In this document: positions 23,601 through 33,037 of the stretch, one piece after another
Layout: each line of letters opens with the position of its first letter
Position numbering within the stretch: the stretch's first letter is position 1
Origin: Anastatus disparis
Taxonomy: Eukaryota; Arthropoda; Insecta; Hymenoptera; Eupelmidae
Direction of reading: 5' to 3'
NCBI GenBank assembly: GCA_017163975.1
Contig: JAFFSR010000010.1
Location: forward strand, 1,736,001-1,800,000
DNA: 64,000 nt
The notes under the pieces: generated by a model
Databases searched by the model: none
The model's input: only the letters and a program-made list of their open reading frames with translations
Told to the model about the DNA's origin: nothing
Position numbers and translations under genes: made by a program

Positions 23601-24787
23601 ACAGCATTTCTCAATGGTATAGTAAAATCAGAAGTTTATATTTATGAACCAAAAGGTTATGAAACTGGAGAAAATAAAGTATGTAAACTCCAAAAGGCAC
23701 TCTATGGTCTTAGAGAAAGTCCACGAGCATGGTATGAAACATTTAATAACTATGTTGAAAAATTAAATTTTGTTAGAAGCAATCATGACTATTGTTTATA
23801 TGTAAATAACACAAGCAATGATCCTATATATATGTTGGTATTTGTAGATGATATTTTAATTTGATGCAAAGATAAAAATAAGATCAAGGATATAAAAACA
23901 AAATTAATGCAAAGATTTGCAATGAAAGATTTAGGTAAAATAACAGGATATATTGGAATTGATATTAATCATGATAAAGAAAAAGGTGTAATGACTTTAA
24001 GTCAACAAAAATATATTGAATCATTGGCTGTGAAATATCATTTAGAAAATGCAAAGCTCTATGAAACTCCGATAGAGACAAGTTTAAAACTTGAACAAGC
24101 AACTGAAACAGATGAAAGAATTAGTTATAGAAATTTAATAGGCGAACTTTTATACATTAGTACAGGGACAAGACCTGATATATCATATAGTGTTAATTAT
24201 TTAAGTAGATATCAAAGTTGCTACAACGAAACACATTTTAAGTATGCTTTAAGAATACTGAAATATTTATATAAAACGAAAGATTTAAAACTAACGTATT
24301 ACAATAATGTAAAGAAAGAAAAATTAGATTGTATGGTCGATTCAGATTACGCAGGTGATCATATTGATAGAAAATCCACAACAGGATTCGTAATTAGAGT
24401 ATATGGTAATGTAGTTTATTGGAAAACACATAAACAGAAAACTGTTACAAAAAATTCTACTTTCGCTGAATATATTGCTATGTCAGAAGCAGTGACAGAA
24501 ATATTATTTATAAAAGATTTGTTAAATGATGCATTTAAATTTAATATAGATAGACCAATTAAAATTTATGAAGATAATTCTGGTGCGATAGCTATAGGTA
24601 AATTTGGTAATCTAACAAAAATTCGAAGCACATTGAAGTGCAATATCATTATATTAATGAAAATTATGAAAATGGTGTAATAGATATTTTGAAAATTGAA
24701 ACTGATAAAAATATAGCTGATATATTAACCAAAGGTCTATGTAAAGAAAAATTTATTAAAAACAGAAAAGAATTAAGATTAATTTAA
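20604..24787 (+). pseudogene. Copia gag-pol polyprotein (two nonsense codons, one frameshift)
   Basis: The first 954 codons are open. An ATG at 20748 (MAKQVKIDDVYIPIF) is a better match to usual copia gag starts than 20604. Domains in order: gag with CCHC knuckle CFNCGKEGHNKKDC (about residues 252-265); protease LLDSGCTDHIV; integrase with HHCC-type H-x-H and CANC, then the DDE core and an acidic N-rich C-terminal extension; reverse transcriptase with YVDD-type FVDDILI; RNase H with DSDYAGD and RKSTTGF. TGA at 23466-23468 interrupts the start of RT and TGA at 23862-23864 follows the FVDDILI motif; the frame is otherwise unbroken. Near 24630 two bases appear lost, and the last 52 codons, including the usual ADILTKGL ending, continue in another frame to TAA at 24785. 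It would act in cytoplasmic particles if intact. Confidence 0.95.
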
Positions 24788-24837
24788 AAACATGTAAAAG
24801 CGAAATTGAATATAAAATAAAAGAAATAAAAGCCGCA

Positions 24838-24851
24838 AATTTAAGGAGGCG
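24838..24851 (+). promoter_or_regulatory. Copia polypurine tract
   Basis: A purine-rich AAGGAGGCG stretch directly precedes the 3' LTR, in the position where plus-strand DNA synthesis is primed. Confidence 0.8.
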
Positions 24852-25192
24852 TGTTGTAATATGTAAATGTTGCGTCTTATATCTGTAAGCGTATCACCTT
24901 CTGTCGGTAAATGCGTACTCGACCATACATATGAATCAGCAAATCAGCTGAGAAAGAGAGGCTCTAGTCGAGCTCAAGCAGTCTGTAAAACAGAGTCTAG
25001 CGAGCGCCATGTAGCGATAAAGACAAGCTCTTTACAATAGCAAATGTAAAGTAAAGCTCAGCCATTTGTAACGTATTAGATTAATAATTACTGTACTTAA
25101 AGATAATTAGAATATATATCAACCAGTTTAATATTATTAAAAAAGGGTGTTTTCCTTTCCGATCCCGGAGCACAAAACCTCTATTCCCAACA
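24852..25192 (+). repeat. Copia 3' LTR
   Basis: 341 bp, identical by eye to the 5' LTR and followed by the GTATT duplication at 25193-25197. Confidence 0.96.
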
Positions 25193-25316
25193 GTATTAAT
25201 TTGTTAATTGTAACAAATTATTATTTTTTAAAACATTTATAATTATTATTATTTAAAAAATTTATATTTATTAATATATAATTTATATAATGTAATTTTT
25301 AATTACAGTTAAAAAT

Positions 25317-25683
25317 ATGGATTTAAATTCAAAAGAAAACTCAGATGTAGCCATTTGTTCATTTTGCAAATTATATTTTGCAGACGAAACTTATTCACTT
25401 ATTCATATTAAAGAAAAACATAAAAATAAATCAAATATATGTGAAATTTGTGGTTTGATATAAAAAAAAAAAATATTTACGAGGATATATTCAAGGACAT
25501 AAAAAAAATAAAAATTATAATTGCATACACTGTACAAAAAAATTTTCAAGAATTGATCATTTAAACAGACATTTAAAAACTCATTTAAAAAATAATTATA
25601 TTATATGTAAAATTTGCGGAAAAAGATATTCTAGAAAAGATAATTTTATACGACATTGTAGAACTCATAAAGTAGATAACTAG
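25317..25683 (+). pseudogene. C2H2 zinc-finger protein fragment (frameshifted)
   Basis: An ATG at 25317 follows an acceptor-like AATTACAG. The first frame gives a finger-like C-x2-C...H-x5-H (CSFCKLYF, HIKEKH) and a second start CEICG, then stops at a TAA within a run of A (about 25460). In the next frame the sequence continues to TAG 25681-25683 with two clear C2H2 fingers, CIHCTKKFSRIDHLNRHLKTH-like and CKICGKRYSRKDNFIRHC-like, separated by a normal short linker. A length change in the poly-A run explains the break. It is about 120 codons in total. Multi-finger ORFs of this size occur both as host DNA-binding proteins and as accessory ORFs of insect transposons; with no intact neighbour I cannot say which. 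Confidence 0.7.
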
Positions 25684-25961
25684 GCTAACTTAAAAACTTA
25701 AGTAATTATTTATCATTTAATATATTTAAATAATTATTGATAGTAAAATATTATCTCAGCCAAAGGATTTACAATTCAGAAAAATAGATTGGAAATATAA
25801 GTAAATTATAGTTTAAATAAAATATAGTTAAAATTTTCTAAAATTATTAAGCATGAAAGAAAAGTAACAAGTGTCTTAATTCGTTTTAAATAGATTTTTT
25901 GATAAAAAGTTTGAAAAGTTATAGACATCTTAACTTAATGTACGCGCGTATATGGGTAAAT
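25684..25961. other. Spacer between finger pseudogene and DNA transposon
   Basis: AT-rich, no gene seen. Confidence 0.5.
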
Positions 25962-26095
25962 CTGGGAAACTTTTCAATTTTGACCTCAAATAAAAACGGA
26001 AAAAAAATTTAAAAGCACACGGCCTTAAGTGCTTTTTTGTAGTATTAAATAACATAAAAGTCAAAAAAAAATTTGTGTGCGTCATTTTTTGAATA
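25962..26095. repeat. Left copy of a ~130-bp direct repeat
   Basis: Shares GGGAAACTTTTCAA, AAACGGAA, AAAGCA and GTGTGCGTCATT in the same order with 31812-31945. Probably the subterminal region of the host transposon. Confidence 0.7.
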
Positions 26096-26356
26096 AGTCT
26101 TTTTTGAAATAACGTGTACAAACTTTATTATTAAAATTACATCAAACATGTTTTTTTACATATAGTTACATACAAGTTTGTTGGAAAAAGTAAATTTATA
26201 ATAAATTAATCGATTCATTTTATACATAAATATAAATTATTTATTTTCGCCATCAGCAGTAATTTAATGAAATAAATAATTAAACAAAAAAATTAAACGA
26301 TTACATTTCATTTTTAAAGTTTTCTCTTTATTTCGCTTTTTTCGATTTGACTCAAA

Positions 26357-26444
26357 TTATTTCCGAATGAAGCATCTTTTGCTTTGCAATACTTTTAAAC
26401 ACCATCCGCCAGGTAACAAAGAAAAATGGTTGCATGGCAAATTA
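26357..26444 (-). pseudogene. C-terminal end of the HDAAA-type transposon gene
   Basis: On the minus strand this codes a short Cys- and Gly-rich tail (PCNHFSLLPGGWC and on) ending at TAA 26357-26359. It is in frame with the coding that stops at 28890 once the inserted element 26445-28887 and one TTA duplication are removed, so it is the severed last 27-29 codons of that gene. Confidence 0.75.
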
Positions 26445-27066
26445 CACAGGCCCACAAAATGAAAAAAAATGTCTGAACTTTTGACCGGACATACATATTC
26501 CCATGTATTTTTCGACGCTGAATCCGAATCTGTAATAAAAATATAGGGTTTTCCTACCTTTTCTCAGAGTTTTATTGAAAAAACCTCATTTTTTACGGTT
26601 TTTTTGCGGTTTTTCGAGTCTAGAAAAAACAAATCATGAGATACGGTTAATTGGACTTCAAAATCGAATTCTACGGGAAAAAATACACGGAAAACCATAC
26701 CTTCAAATTTTTTTAACGCGATTCTAGTCCTCTGTATGGGGCTGAAAAGATGAGGAAATCGGTAAAAGTCGAAATTTTGCCTAAAATGGATTTAAACAAT
26801 ATTAAAATTTAATCATGCGTCTTTTGAAGAGTCGATAAACATTGGAAATACTATCCTGGGGTTTTTCAGATTGCTGATCATGAATTTGAAGTCAGATTGT
26901 GTAAAAACTACTTCTAGAGGGCGGTGACAAGAACTGTATATGGTAAATTTATCGATTTTTTAAAAATTTTACGTCTGAAATACTAATTTTAGAGTCTTTC
27001 ACAGCATTGACTGTAAATTCAAGATATTAACTTAGCCTATTGTGTACGTTAAACTTAACATTTTGT
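26445..27066. repeat. Left 622-bp terminal inverted repeat
   Basis: Matches 28266-28887 in reverse complement, with only occasional differences (for example near 26545 against 28785). The ORF start at 27040 lies in its last 27 bases. Confidence 0.92.
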
Positions 27067-28299
27067 AAGGAACAATCAGAGTTTATGGCTTCAGAGTTTA
27101 AGAGACGAAATATGTTGACAAAGGGTACTAAAGTATGTGCATATCGTAATCGAGAAGAGCGCTTTAGAAATTATTTCAAGAATGATTCTAATATGGTTTA
27201 TTGCACGGACGTGAAAGGTCTTATTGATGAATTGAAACCCAACATATACAAACCTGAAAATTGGCGACTATTCATTGATTCATCAAAGCGCAGCCTTAAA
27301 GCAGTACTCCTCAATATCACAAATAAATATGCTCCTATACCATTAGCACATTCAACAGTACTTAAAGAAGAGTATTCCAATCTTGAACTACTTTTAACGA
27401 AAATAAAATATAGAGAACATAAATGGCAAATATGTGGCGATTTAAAGATTTTATCTATGATACTTGGACAACAATCTGGATTTACGAAGTACCCATGTTA
27501 TTTATGCATGTTTGATAGCAGAGATAGAGAAAAACACTATAAAAAGAAAATTTGGCCATCAAGAGAATCGTTTGAACCTGGAAAACAGAATGTTATAAAA
27601 GATCCACTCGTTAATCCTTCGAAAATTTTGATACCGCCTCTGCATATAAAGCTTGGATTAATAAAGCAATTAGTTAAAGCTTTGGACAAGGACGGTCAAT
27701 GCTTCCAATATATAAGCAAAGTATTTCCCCATAAATCTGATGCTAAATTAAATGAAGGTATTTTTGATGGTCCTGAAATCCGAACTTTATTTAGAGACGA
27801 AAACTTTGAACAAAGCATGACTGATGTTGAAAAGGCAGCATGGTTAAGTTTTAAAGAGGTATCGACGAAATTTTTGGGTAATGCCAAAGACACGAATTAT
27901 AAAGCTATTGTGAAAAGAATGGTACGTAATTTTGAAAAATTGGGTTGTCTAATGAACTTAAAACTTCATTTTCTTGATTCACACGTTGATCAGTTTCCTG
28001 AAAATAACGGAGACTTTAGTGAAGAGCATGGTGAACGATTTCACCAAGATTTAAAGGAGTTTGAACGTAGATTTCAAGGAAACTGGGGTATCAACATGTT
28101 AGCAGATTACTGCTGGATGATAAAAAGAGAAACAGCTGCGAAAAAGGACAAAAACGTGTCAGAAATCCACTACATCGGTCATTCGAAGAGAAACGTGTAC
28201 GTAAGCGTAAGCCAATTTAAAAAAAACATCGGAGAGAGAGAGAGAGAGAGAGAGACAAACATAGACAAAATGTTAAGTTTAACGTACACAATAGGCTAA
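27040..28299 (+). CDS. Transposon-encoded protein, 419 aa, HGERFHQD-type
   Basis: This is a long intact ORF and the only coding in its element. I recognise the family as an uncharacterised protein repeatedly found in transposons of insects, hydra and other animals. Landmarks are WRLFIDSSKRSLK (about residues 75-90), WQICGDLK, a Cys pair YPCYLCMFDSRDR (near 170), PPLHIKLGL (near 205), EGIFDGPEIR, and EEHGERFHQDLKEFERR with NMLADYCWM (about 335-375). The Cys pair and conserved H/D/E positions could be metal-binding or catalytic, which is inference. The first codons lie in the left repeat and the last 10-15 in the right repeat, so the true N and C termini may be lost or spliced; a (GA)n run at 28232-28254 shortens the tail. 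I did not assign a start other than the first ATG. Confidence 0.75.
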   Translation: MCTLNLTFCKEQSEFMASEFKRRNMLTKGTKVCAYRNREERFRNYFKNDSNMVYCTDVKGLIDELKPNIYKPENWRLFIDSSKRSLKAVLLNITNKYAPIPLAHSTVLKEEYSNLELLLTKIKYREHKWQICGDLKILSMILGQQSGFTKYPCYLCMFDSRDREKHYKKKIWPSRESFEPGKQNVIKDPLVNPSKILIPPLHIKLGLIKQLVKALDKDGQCFQYISKVFPHKSDAKLNEGIFDGPEIRTLFRDENFEQSMTDVEKAAWLSFKEVSTKFLGNAKDTNYKAIVKRMVRNFEKLGCLMNLKLHFLDSHVDQFPENNGDFSEEHGERFHQDLKEFERRFQGNWGINMLADYCWMIKRETAAKKDKNVSEIHYIGHSKRNVYVSVSQFKKNIGERERERETNIDKMLSLTYTIG

Positions 28300-28887
28300 G
28301 TTAATATCTTGAATTTACAGTCAATGCTGTGAAAGACTCTAAAATTAGTATTTCAGACGTAAAATTTTTAAAAAATCGATAAATTTACCATATACAGTTC
28401 TTGTCACCGCCCTCTAGAAGTAGTTTTTACACAATCTGACTTCAAATTCATGATCAGCAATCTGAAAAACCCCCAGGATAGTATTTCCAATGTTTATCGA
28501 CTCTTCAAAAGACGCATGATTAAATTTTAATATTGTTTAAATCCATTTTAGGCAAAATTTCGACTTTTACCGATTTCCTCATCTTTTCAGCCCCATACAG
28601 AGGACTAGAATCGCGTTAAAAAAATTTGAAGGTATGGTTTTCCGTGTATTTTTTCCCGTAGAATTCGATTTTGAAGTCCAATTAACCGTATCTCATGATT
28701 TGTTTTTTCTAGACTCGAAAAACCGCAAAAAAACCGTAAAAAATGAGGTTTTTTCAATAAAACTCTGAGAAAAGGTAGGAAAATCCTATATTTTTATTAC
28801 AGATTCGGATTCAGCGTCGAAAAATACATGGGAATATGTATGTCCGGTCAAAAGTTCAGACATTTTTTTTCATTTTGTGGGCCTGTG
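28266..28887. repeat. Right 622-bp terminal inverted repeat
   Basis: Reverse complement of 26445-27066, ending GGGCCTGTG before the TTA duplication. Confidence 0.92.
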
Positions 28888-31284
28888 TTATTAAAGCATG
28901 AGGCGCAGGAAAGTGAATTCAAATACACTAACGTAGGATGATTTTTTAACCAAAGTAATTGAAAAATTTTTTGTGAGCTTGGGGCTAATTTTATATTTGG
29001 ATTAATGAGCTTGTCTACTTTATCAATGTCTTGAAGAGTAATTGAAAAAATATGAATCTTATTGACTGATGACTTTTTAACTACTTCGATCACATTTTCT
29101 ACTGATATTACATCCATTTCACATAAAACAGCTTGATCACACAATCTTTTTACGGTACCACCTACATTATTAGCAGCGCTTTTTCCATGGCCTAGAGTGG
29201 TGAAATTCCACAAAGCCTTATCAAAGTTAAGCAATCTACAGTGGTACTGAAAGAACTGAAAATTCGATTTGTTCTTATATTGGGAAGTCGGACCATCACT
29301 TTGCACGTGAATTATTGTTATAGGTTGAACAATTAAAGATTGTATGAACTTTAGGATTGGCTGTAAATGAGCCCAAGCGGCAGCGGCATCATGCCTTAAA
29401 CACTCGGACACTGTGCAAAATGATATGCATTCAATTTTATCGGTAGACAAACTTTTATAATAAAAAACACTAGTGTGTAGAGTCGTTTCTTGGAAGCTCC
29501 GAAATGAACAGTTTGGATTTCAGCGTTGTACTTCAAATTATAATTTTACGAAAAGTCAATAGTAATAAAAATTCCGCCAGGTCCTAAATTTGATTTTATT
29601 TCTTTTAAACGTTGGTATTGATGCTGTGCATCGTATACATGTTTCAAAAATGTTGGAAGCATTTCATTAATCGCATCAATCATTTTAGAAATCGTACAAA
29701 CTACTTTTTTTCGACGTGATCACAACGTTAAACATTTTATTTTTGGCTCCAAGCCTGCTTATTTTTTCTGTAGTCCACTGATAATAAAACGAAATGGAAT
29801 CATTATTAGTATGTTTTACTTGTCTGTTTTTACATTTTAGGTATTCGCGATACATACATTATTTTTTATCGACGTCACATATAACAAACCGATGAAACTT
29901 CGGATATTATTGTTTGTTACAATTTTCAAGAATCTTAATTTTTCGAAAAGAAAATTAAAGTTGACGTGAGGCTTACAAAGACATGTATTTCTTGCCGTAT
30001 CCTTTTTTGCAATCACCCAAAATGGTTTATTTGTATAAAAAAATGTCTGGAGATCTTGACAGATTCTTCTTCTAAATACTTTTTGTGCAAATTAGCGATT
30101 GTATCACAAAGATATCTTTTCCTTTTTGTCATTTTATTTTTTGTTATTGTGTCTTTTGTACCCGGTGCCAGAGAAGAATTCTCGTCTTTATCAAAAAAGT
30201 TTACAATCGTTTGTTGTATTTTATCAATATTTTCTTTTTTATAGAAATTTTTTCTTCCTGTTTTTGTCATTAACATTATTTTATTATTACATTTTTTATG
30301 CATGTAAAAACTAGCAAAGCGAGTGGTTTTAGAAATAAACTTATATTTTTTATAACATTTCCTGTAAACATTTGTGATATTTTTGATTAATCTGTTTCAC
30401 TTTTTATTAGTTTTTTATTTGCGATTGTGCTTCCAGTGCCTCACAATACAATAGACGTTTGTGCACTGCTTCTTTTCCTTTTGCTATCAATTTATTAACA
30501 TTATCTACCAATTCATCTTTTCTTTTTGAAACACTTTTAAAATATTTTGATTTCCATACGTTAGCTCTTTTTCTTTGAAGATCAATTTTGTTATTCAGCT
30601 TGATACAGACTCGTCGAAGTTTAGTCTCTCGTGCTCTTGTATGTGCTAATGCATTAGACAACTTTTGTATCAATTTATTTTTTTCGCGAATGACTTTTGA
30701 TTCTCCAGCGTTATTAATATATGCATAATTACTAGTAAAAATTACGTTATATGAATCACAAGAACTCGCAAAAACTGAATCATTATTACTATTTGAATAT
30801 ATTAAATTCGAACTAGAAGAATGCGATAAATTATCAGTAGAATTATCAATAGCCGAAGCATTATTATTGGTCGATAAATGTGCAATGTCATTCATGAATA
30901 TATTCTCATGCTTTTTAATTTTTTTGTGTTCAAACTTATCTACATTATTATCAGCACATACCTTCCTCTTAGTAGCAGTGTACTGGATACGAGATAATCC
31001 CATTGACCTGGTAATTCTGTGCTGAGTTGTGTCATTATTGATGGGTGAGCTTTCTGAACTGAAACCAAATTCAACTTTTGAGTATAATTTGTTTATTACT
31101 GATTTTATAAAATATTCATAATTTTATACTTACTCATTTTCAAAAATTTTTTATTTATCCTTTTTTTCTGATCTCGAACTGCCATCAATCGAAGCCTTTC
31201 TCTCTGTTGTTTAACCTTTTGATTCTTTCTTTTTTCTTGCACCTTTAGCCTTTTTATTTCTCGTTTTTCTATAGTTGTATTCAT
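28888..31284 (-). pseudogene. HDAAA-type transposon gene, main part (decayed, spliced)
   Basis: The minus-strand coding starts at ATG 31284 with a basic Arg/Lys/Glu-rich helix. An 80-bp intron (31054-31133; GTAAGT donor, CAG acceptor) joins in phase to a Ser-rich segment and a coiled coil ending at TAA 30407. Coding resumes by about 30370 with a KKYKF segment, a Lys-rich PGTKDTITK region and a TCLCK metal-ligand-like motif, needing a frameshift near 30013. After further breaks it ends in the most conserved part: LRHDAAAAWAHL, IHVQSDGPTSQYKNK and LGHGKSAANNVGG, at about 28891-29450. At least two internal stops and three frame changes are present. I recognise this as a widespread transposon-associated family of unknown biochemistry. 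The last codons continue at 26444-26357 across the inserted element. Confidence 0.75.
31054..31133 (-). other. Intron of the HDAAA-type transposon gene
   Basis: Minus-strand GTAAGT at 31133 and a pyrimidine-containing tract ending TTTCAGTTCAG at 31054 give an 80-bp intron. Joining the exons keeps the downstream frame open. Confidence 0.6.
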
Positions 31285-32666
31285 TTCTTAAATACAGTAA
31301 TAAAAACTAATATTAATTTTTCAGCAATCATCTGAACTGCATTTTATGCTACAATTTTTATATTATTCATTTCAATATTTATTTAGAACTATTATAAAAG
31401 TTATATTTACTTATTACATTCTTGATCGTCTTGGTAGTCAGCACGATATTAAGCGAGTGTCAAAACAATCCAACACTAGAAGCTCTGTTGATATTTTGTA
31501 TTTGCTGTTTACGATAAACAGTGGTCTGCAAGTTTCGCGAATAGAATCGATCAGTTAGATTAGTTAAATTACAAACTAAATTTTAATTCACATTTTTTTT
31601 CTTTCTAATGTAAAAAGCCGATATTTATTAACGTTTTTTTTAACTGAGTTTGTAATTGTATCTAAAATTTGGTTAACTGTTTCTGAACAATAAAAATAAT
31701 CCTTTCGTGTGATTAGAAAGTTTTCTTGCATATGTCGATTTAGTACCAAACCTCCTTAATAATGGCACATATTTATGAAATAAATTATGAACTAAATTTT
31801 TGTTAGAAATCGTGTTTTGGGAAACTTTTCAAATTTGACTTGAAACAAAAACGGAAATAAAATTTTAAAGCAGACCGTTTAAATTGTTTTTTTGTAGTAG
31901 TAAATATTATAAAAGTTAAAAATAAATTCGTGTGCGTCATTATTGTTAAAAAAATATTATTTATACGTCGTTTTGCTATAAATGCATCATTGAATAAAAA
32001 AGTATAAAATTTTTTTTCAAGTATGCAGAACCTTTTTTGGCTGTATATACTTTTTATTCAATTTAATAACGGATTTTTTACATTGATTATAAAATAAATA
32101 CTCAATTTAACGATCACACCACAAAAAATATACTTTAAAATAATTCTGGTGATGTGAAAGCCAATTATCACTATTTTAAAAACCATGCACGTTTTAGTAA
32201 GTGATTTTCAAAATCATTTAAGCTTTATTCTACAAAAGGCACAGTTACCATTAATGAATCATTTGATTCAATATGATAAACTCTTTAATTTAATACGTAT
32301 AAAGTTGTGATAAATAAATAGTCATTTTTGAAAAGTCGCTAACTTTTAATAAAATCGAAAATTACAAAAAATGAGCACCCACAGTAAAGTAATAGTCTTA
32401 TTTTTAATAAAGCTAAATACTTTTTTTTTGTGGTGCAGTACCTTTTGTAGTTAACAAAAAAATCATTATATATCTTGATTTTCTTCGGATGACGTATCTC
32501 ATAATTACTTCATCATGAAGTACTAAGTCTTTTACAAGATTACTTACAATTTGCCACCTATCAGGATGGTGTGCTACTCTCTAGGCCTGAACTACGCAAC
32601 AGTAACCTAAATTTGAAAAGTTTCCTAGATCTATCTATATAATTATATCTATATACAAAGTACTTG
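31285..32666. other. 5' region of the old transposon, no gene seen
   Basis: Non-coding, AT-rich. It includes the direct-repeat copy 31812-31945 and the inverted terminal candidate near 32610-32628. Confidence 0.5.
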
Positions 32667-32670
32667 TTAA

Positions 32671-32843
32671 AAGCAGGCCGAATTCGCTGTTCTTGTCTAA
32701 TTGAGATTTTGGTTATTTATTCAATTATTAATCGGTACATAAATATTTATGCAGAACAAAAAAAAAATTTTACCGCTTTGTTTTTGAAAAAAGTAAGGAA
32801 TGCTGAAGTGTAGGTATGTGTTTAAAATATTTCTGCCTGTCTT
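32671..32843. mobile_element. TTAA foldback MITE subfamily B, half copy
   Basis: After TTAA (32667-32670) the sequence runs AAGCAGGCCGAATTCG then CTGTTCTTGTCTAAT and follows one arm of the B elements through GTTTTTGAAAAAAGTAAGGAA, then loses similarity where the hairpin loop would be. The second arm is missing. Confidence 0.8.
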
Positions 32844-33037
32844 AACAGAGAACAGAATCTGGTTTCTGCTTAACATAAAAAAATTTTTTTCTTATGCTTT
32901 CGAAAATTATCTTAATTTAAAAGTTTTATCTGATTAAATAAAACATTTAAACTTATATCAATAATATTAGATTTTTCTGAACTGCCAATCCTTTATTTGA
33001 GGTATTACTTTTAATATTTTATTTCTTTATTAGTAAA

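Larger units (their letters stand above)
19643..25192 (+). mobile_element. Ty1/copia LTR retrotransposon, full length
   Basis: A 5550-bp element with two 341-bp LTRs that are identical by eye, starting TGTTGTAATATG and ending CCCAACA. It is flanked by a perfect 5-bp duplication GTATT (19638-19642 and 25193-25197). Internal order is leader, gag, protease, integrase, reverse transcriptase, RNase H: integrase before RT is diagnostic of copia. Identical LTRs mean a recent insertion, yet the ORF has two in-frame TGA codons and one frameshift, so this copy probably moved using proteins from another copy, or was damaged during its last reverse transcription. Confidence 0.97.
26445..28887 (+). mobile_element. 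DNA transposon with 622-bp inverted repeats, nested in another transposon gene
   Basis: A 2443-bp element with TTA at 26442-26444 and 28888-28890. The terminal inverted repeats span 26445-27066 and 28266-28887 (622 bp each), appear almost identical, and start CACAGGCCCACAAAATG. CACAG ends with a 3-bp duplication fit the CACTA/Mirage/Chapaev group, but the coding region shows no transposase motif I can name. It holds one ORF (27040-28299). Nearly identical arms suggest recent insertion or arm homogenisation. Confidence 0.9.
25962..32632 (-). mobile_element. Old DNA transposon with a spliced minus-strand gene (boundaries tentative)
   Basis: CTGGGAAACTTTTCAATTTTG at about 25963 is met in inverted orientation at about 32610-32628 (AAATTTGAAAAGTTTCCTAG), giving candidate terminal repeats around a decayed gene. 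A direct copy of the left end with about 130 bp of following sequence lies at 31812-31945 (both contain GTGTGCGTCATT), so the right end may be composite. Target duplications are not clear. It contains the HDAAA-type pseudogene on the minus strand and, within that gene, the whole transposon 26445-28887. I do not know which superfamily it belongs to. Confidence 0.5.

Noticed and set aside
23466..23864. TGA codons in copia pol as possible recoding (readthrough or selenocysteine)
   Set aside because: Copia elements are not known to recode TGA in RT, no structure was noticed nearby, and a separate frameshift already shows the copy is defective.
28848..28887. C-terminal 13 residues of the minus-strand ORF ending at 28848 as part of its protein
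   Set aside because: They are read from the terminal repeat of the inserted element; the original tail is at 26357-26444.
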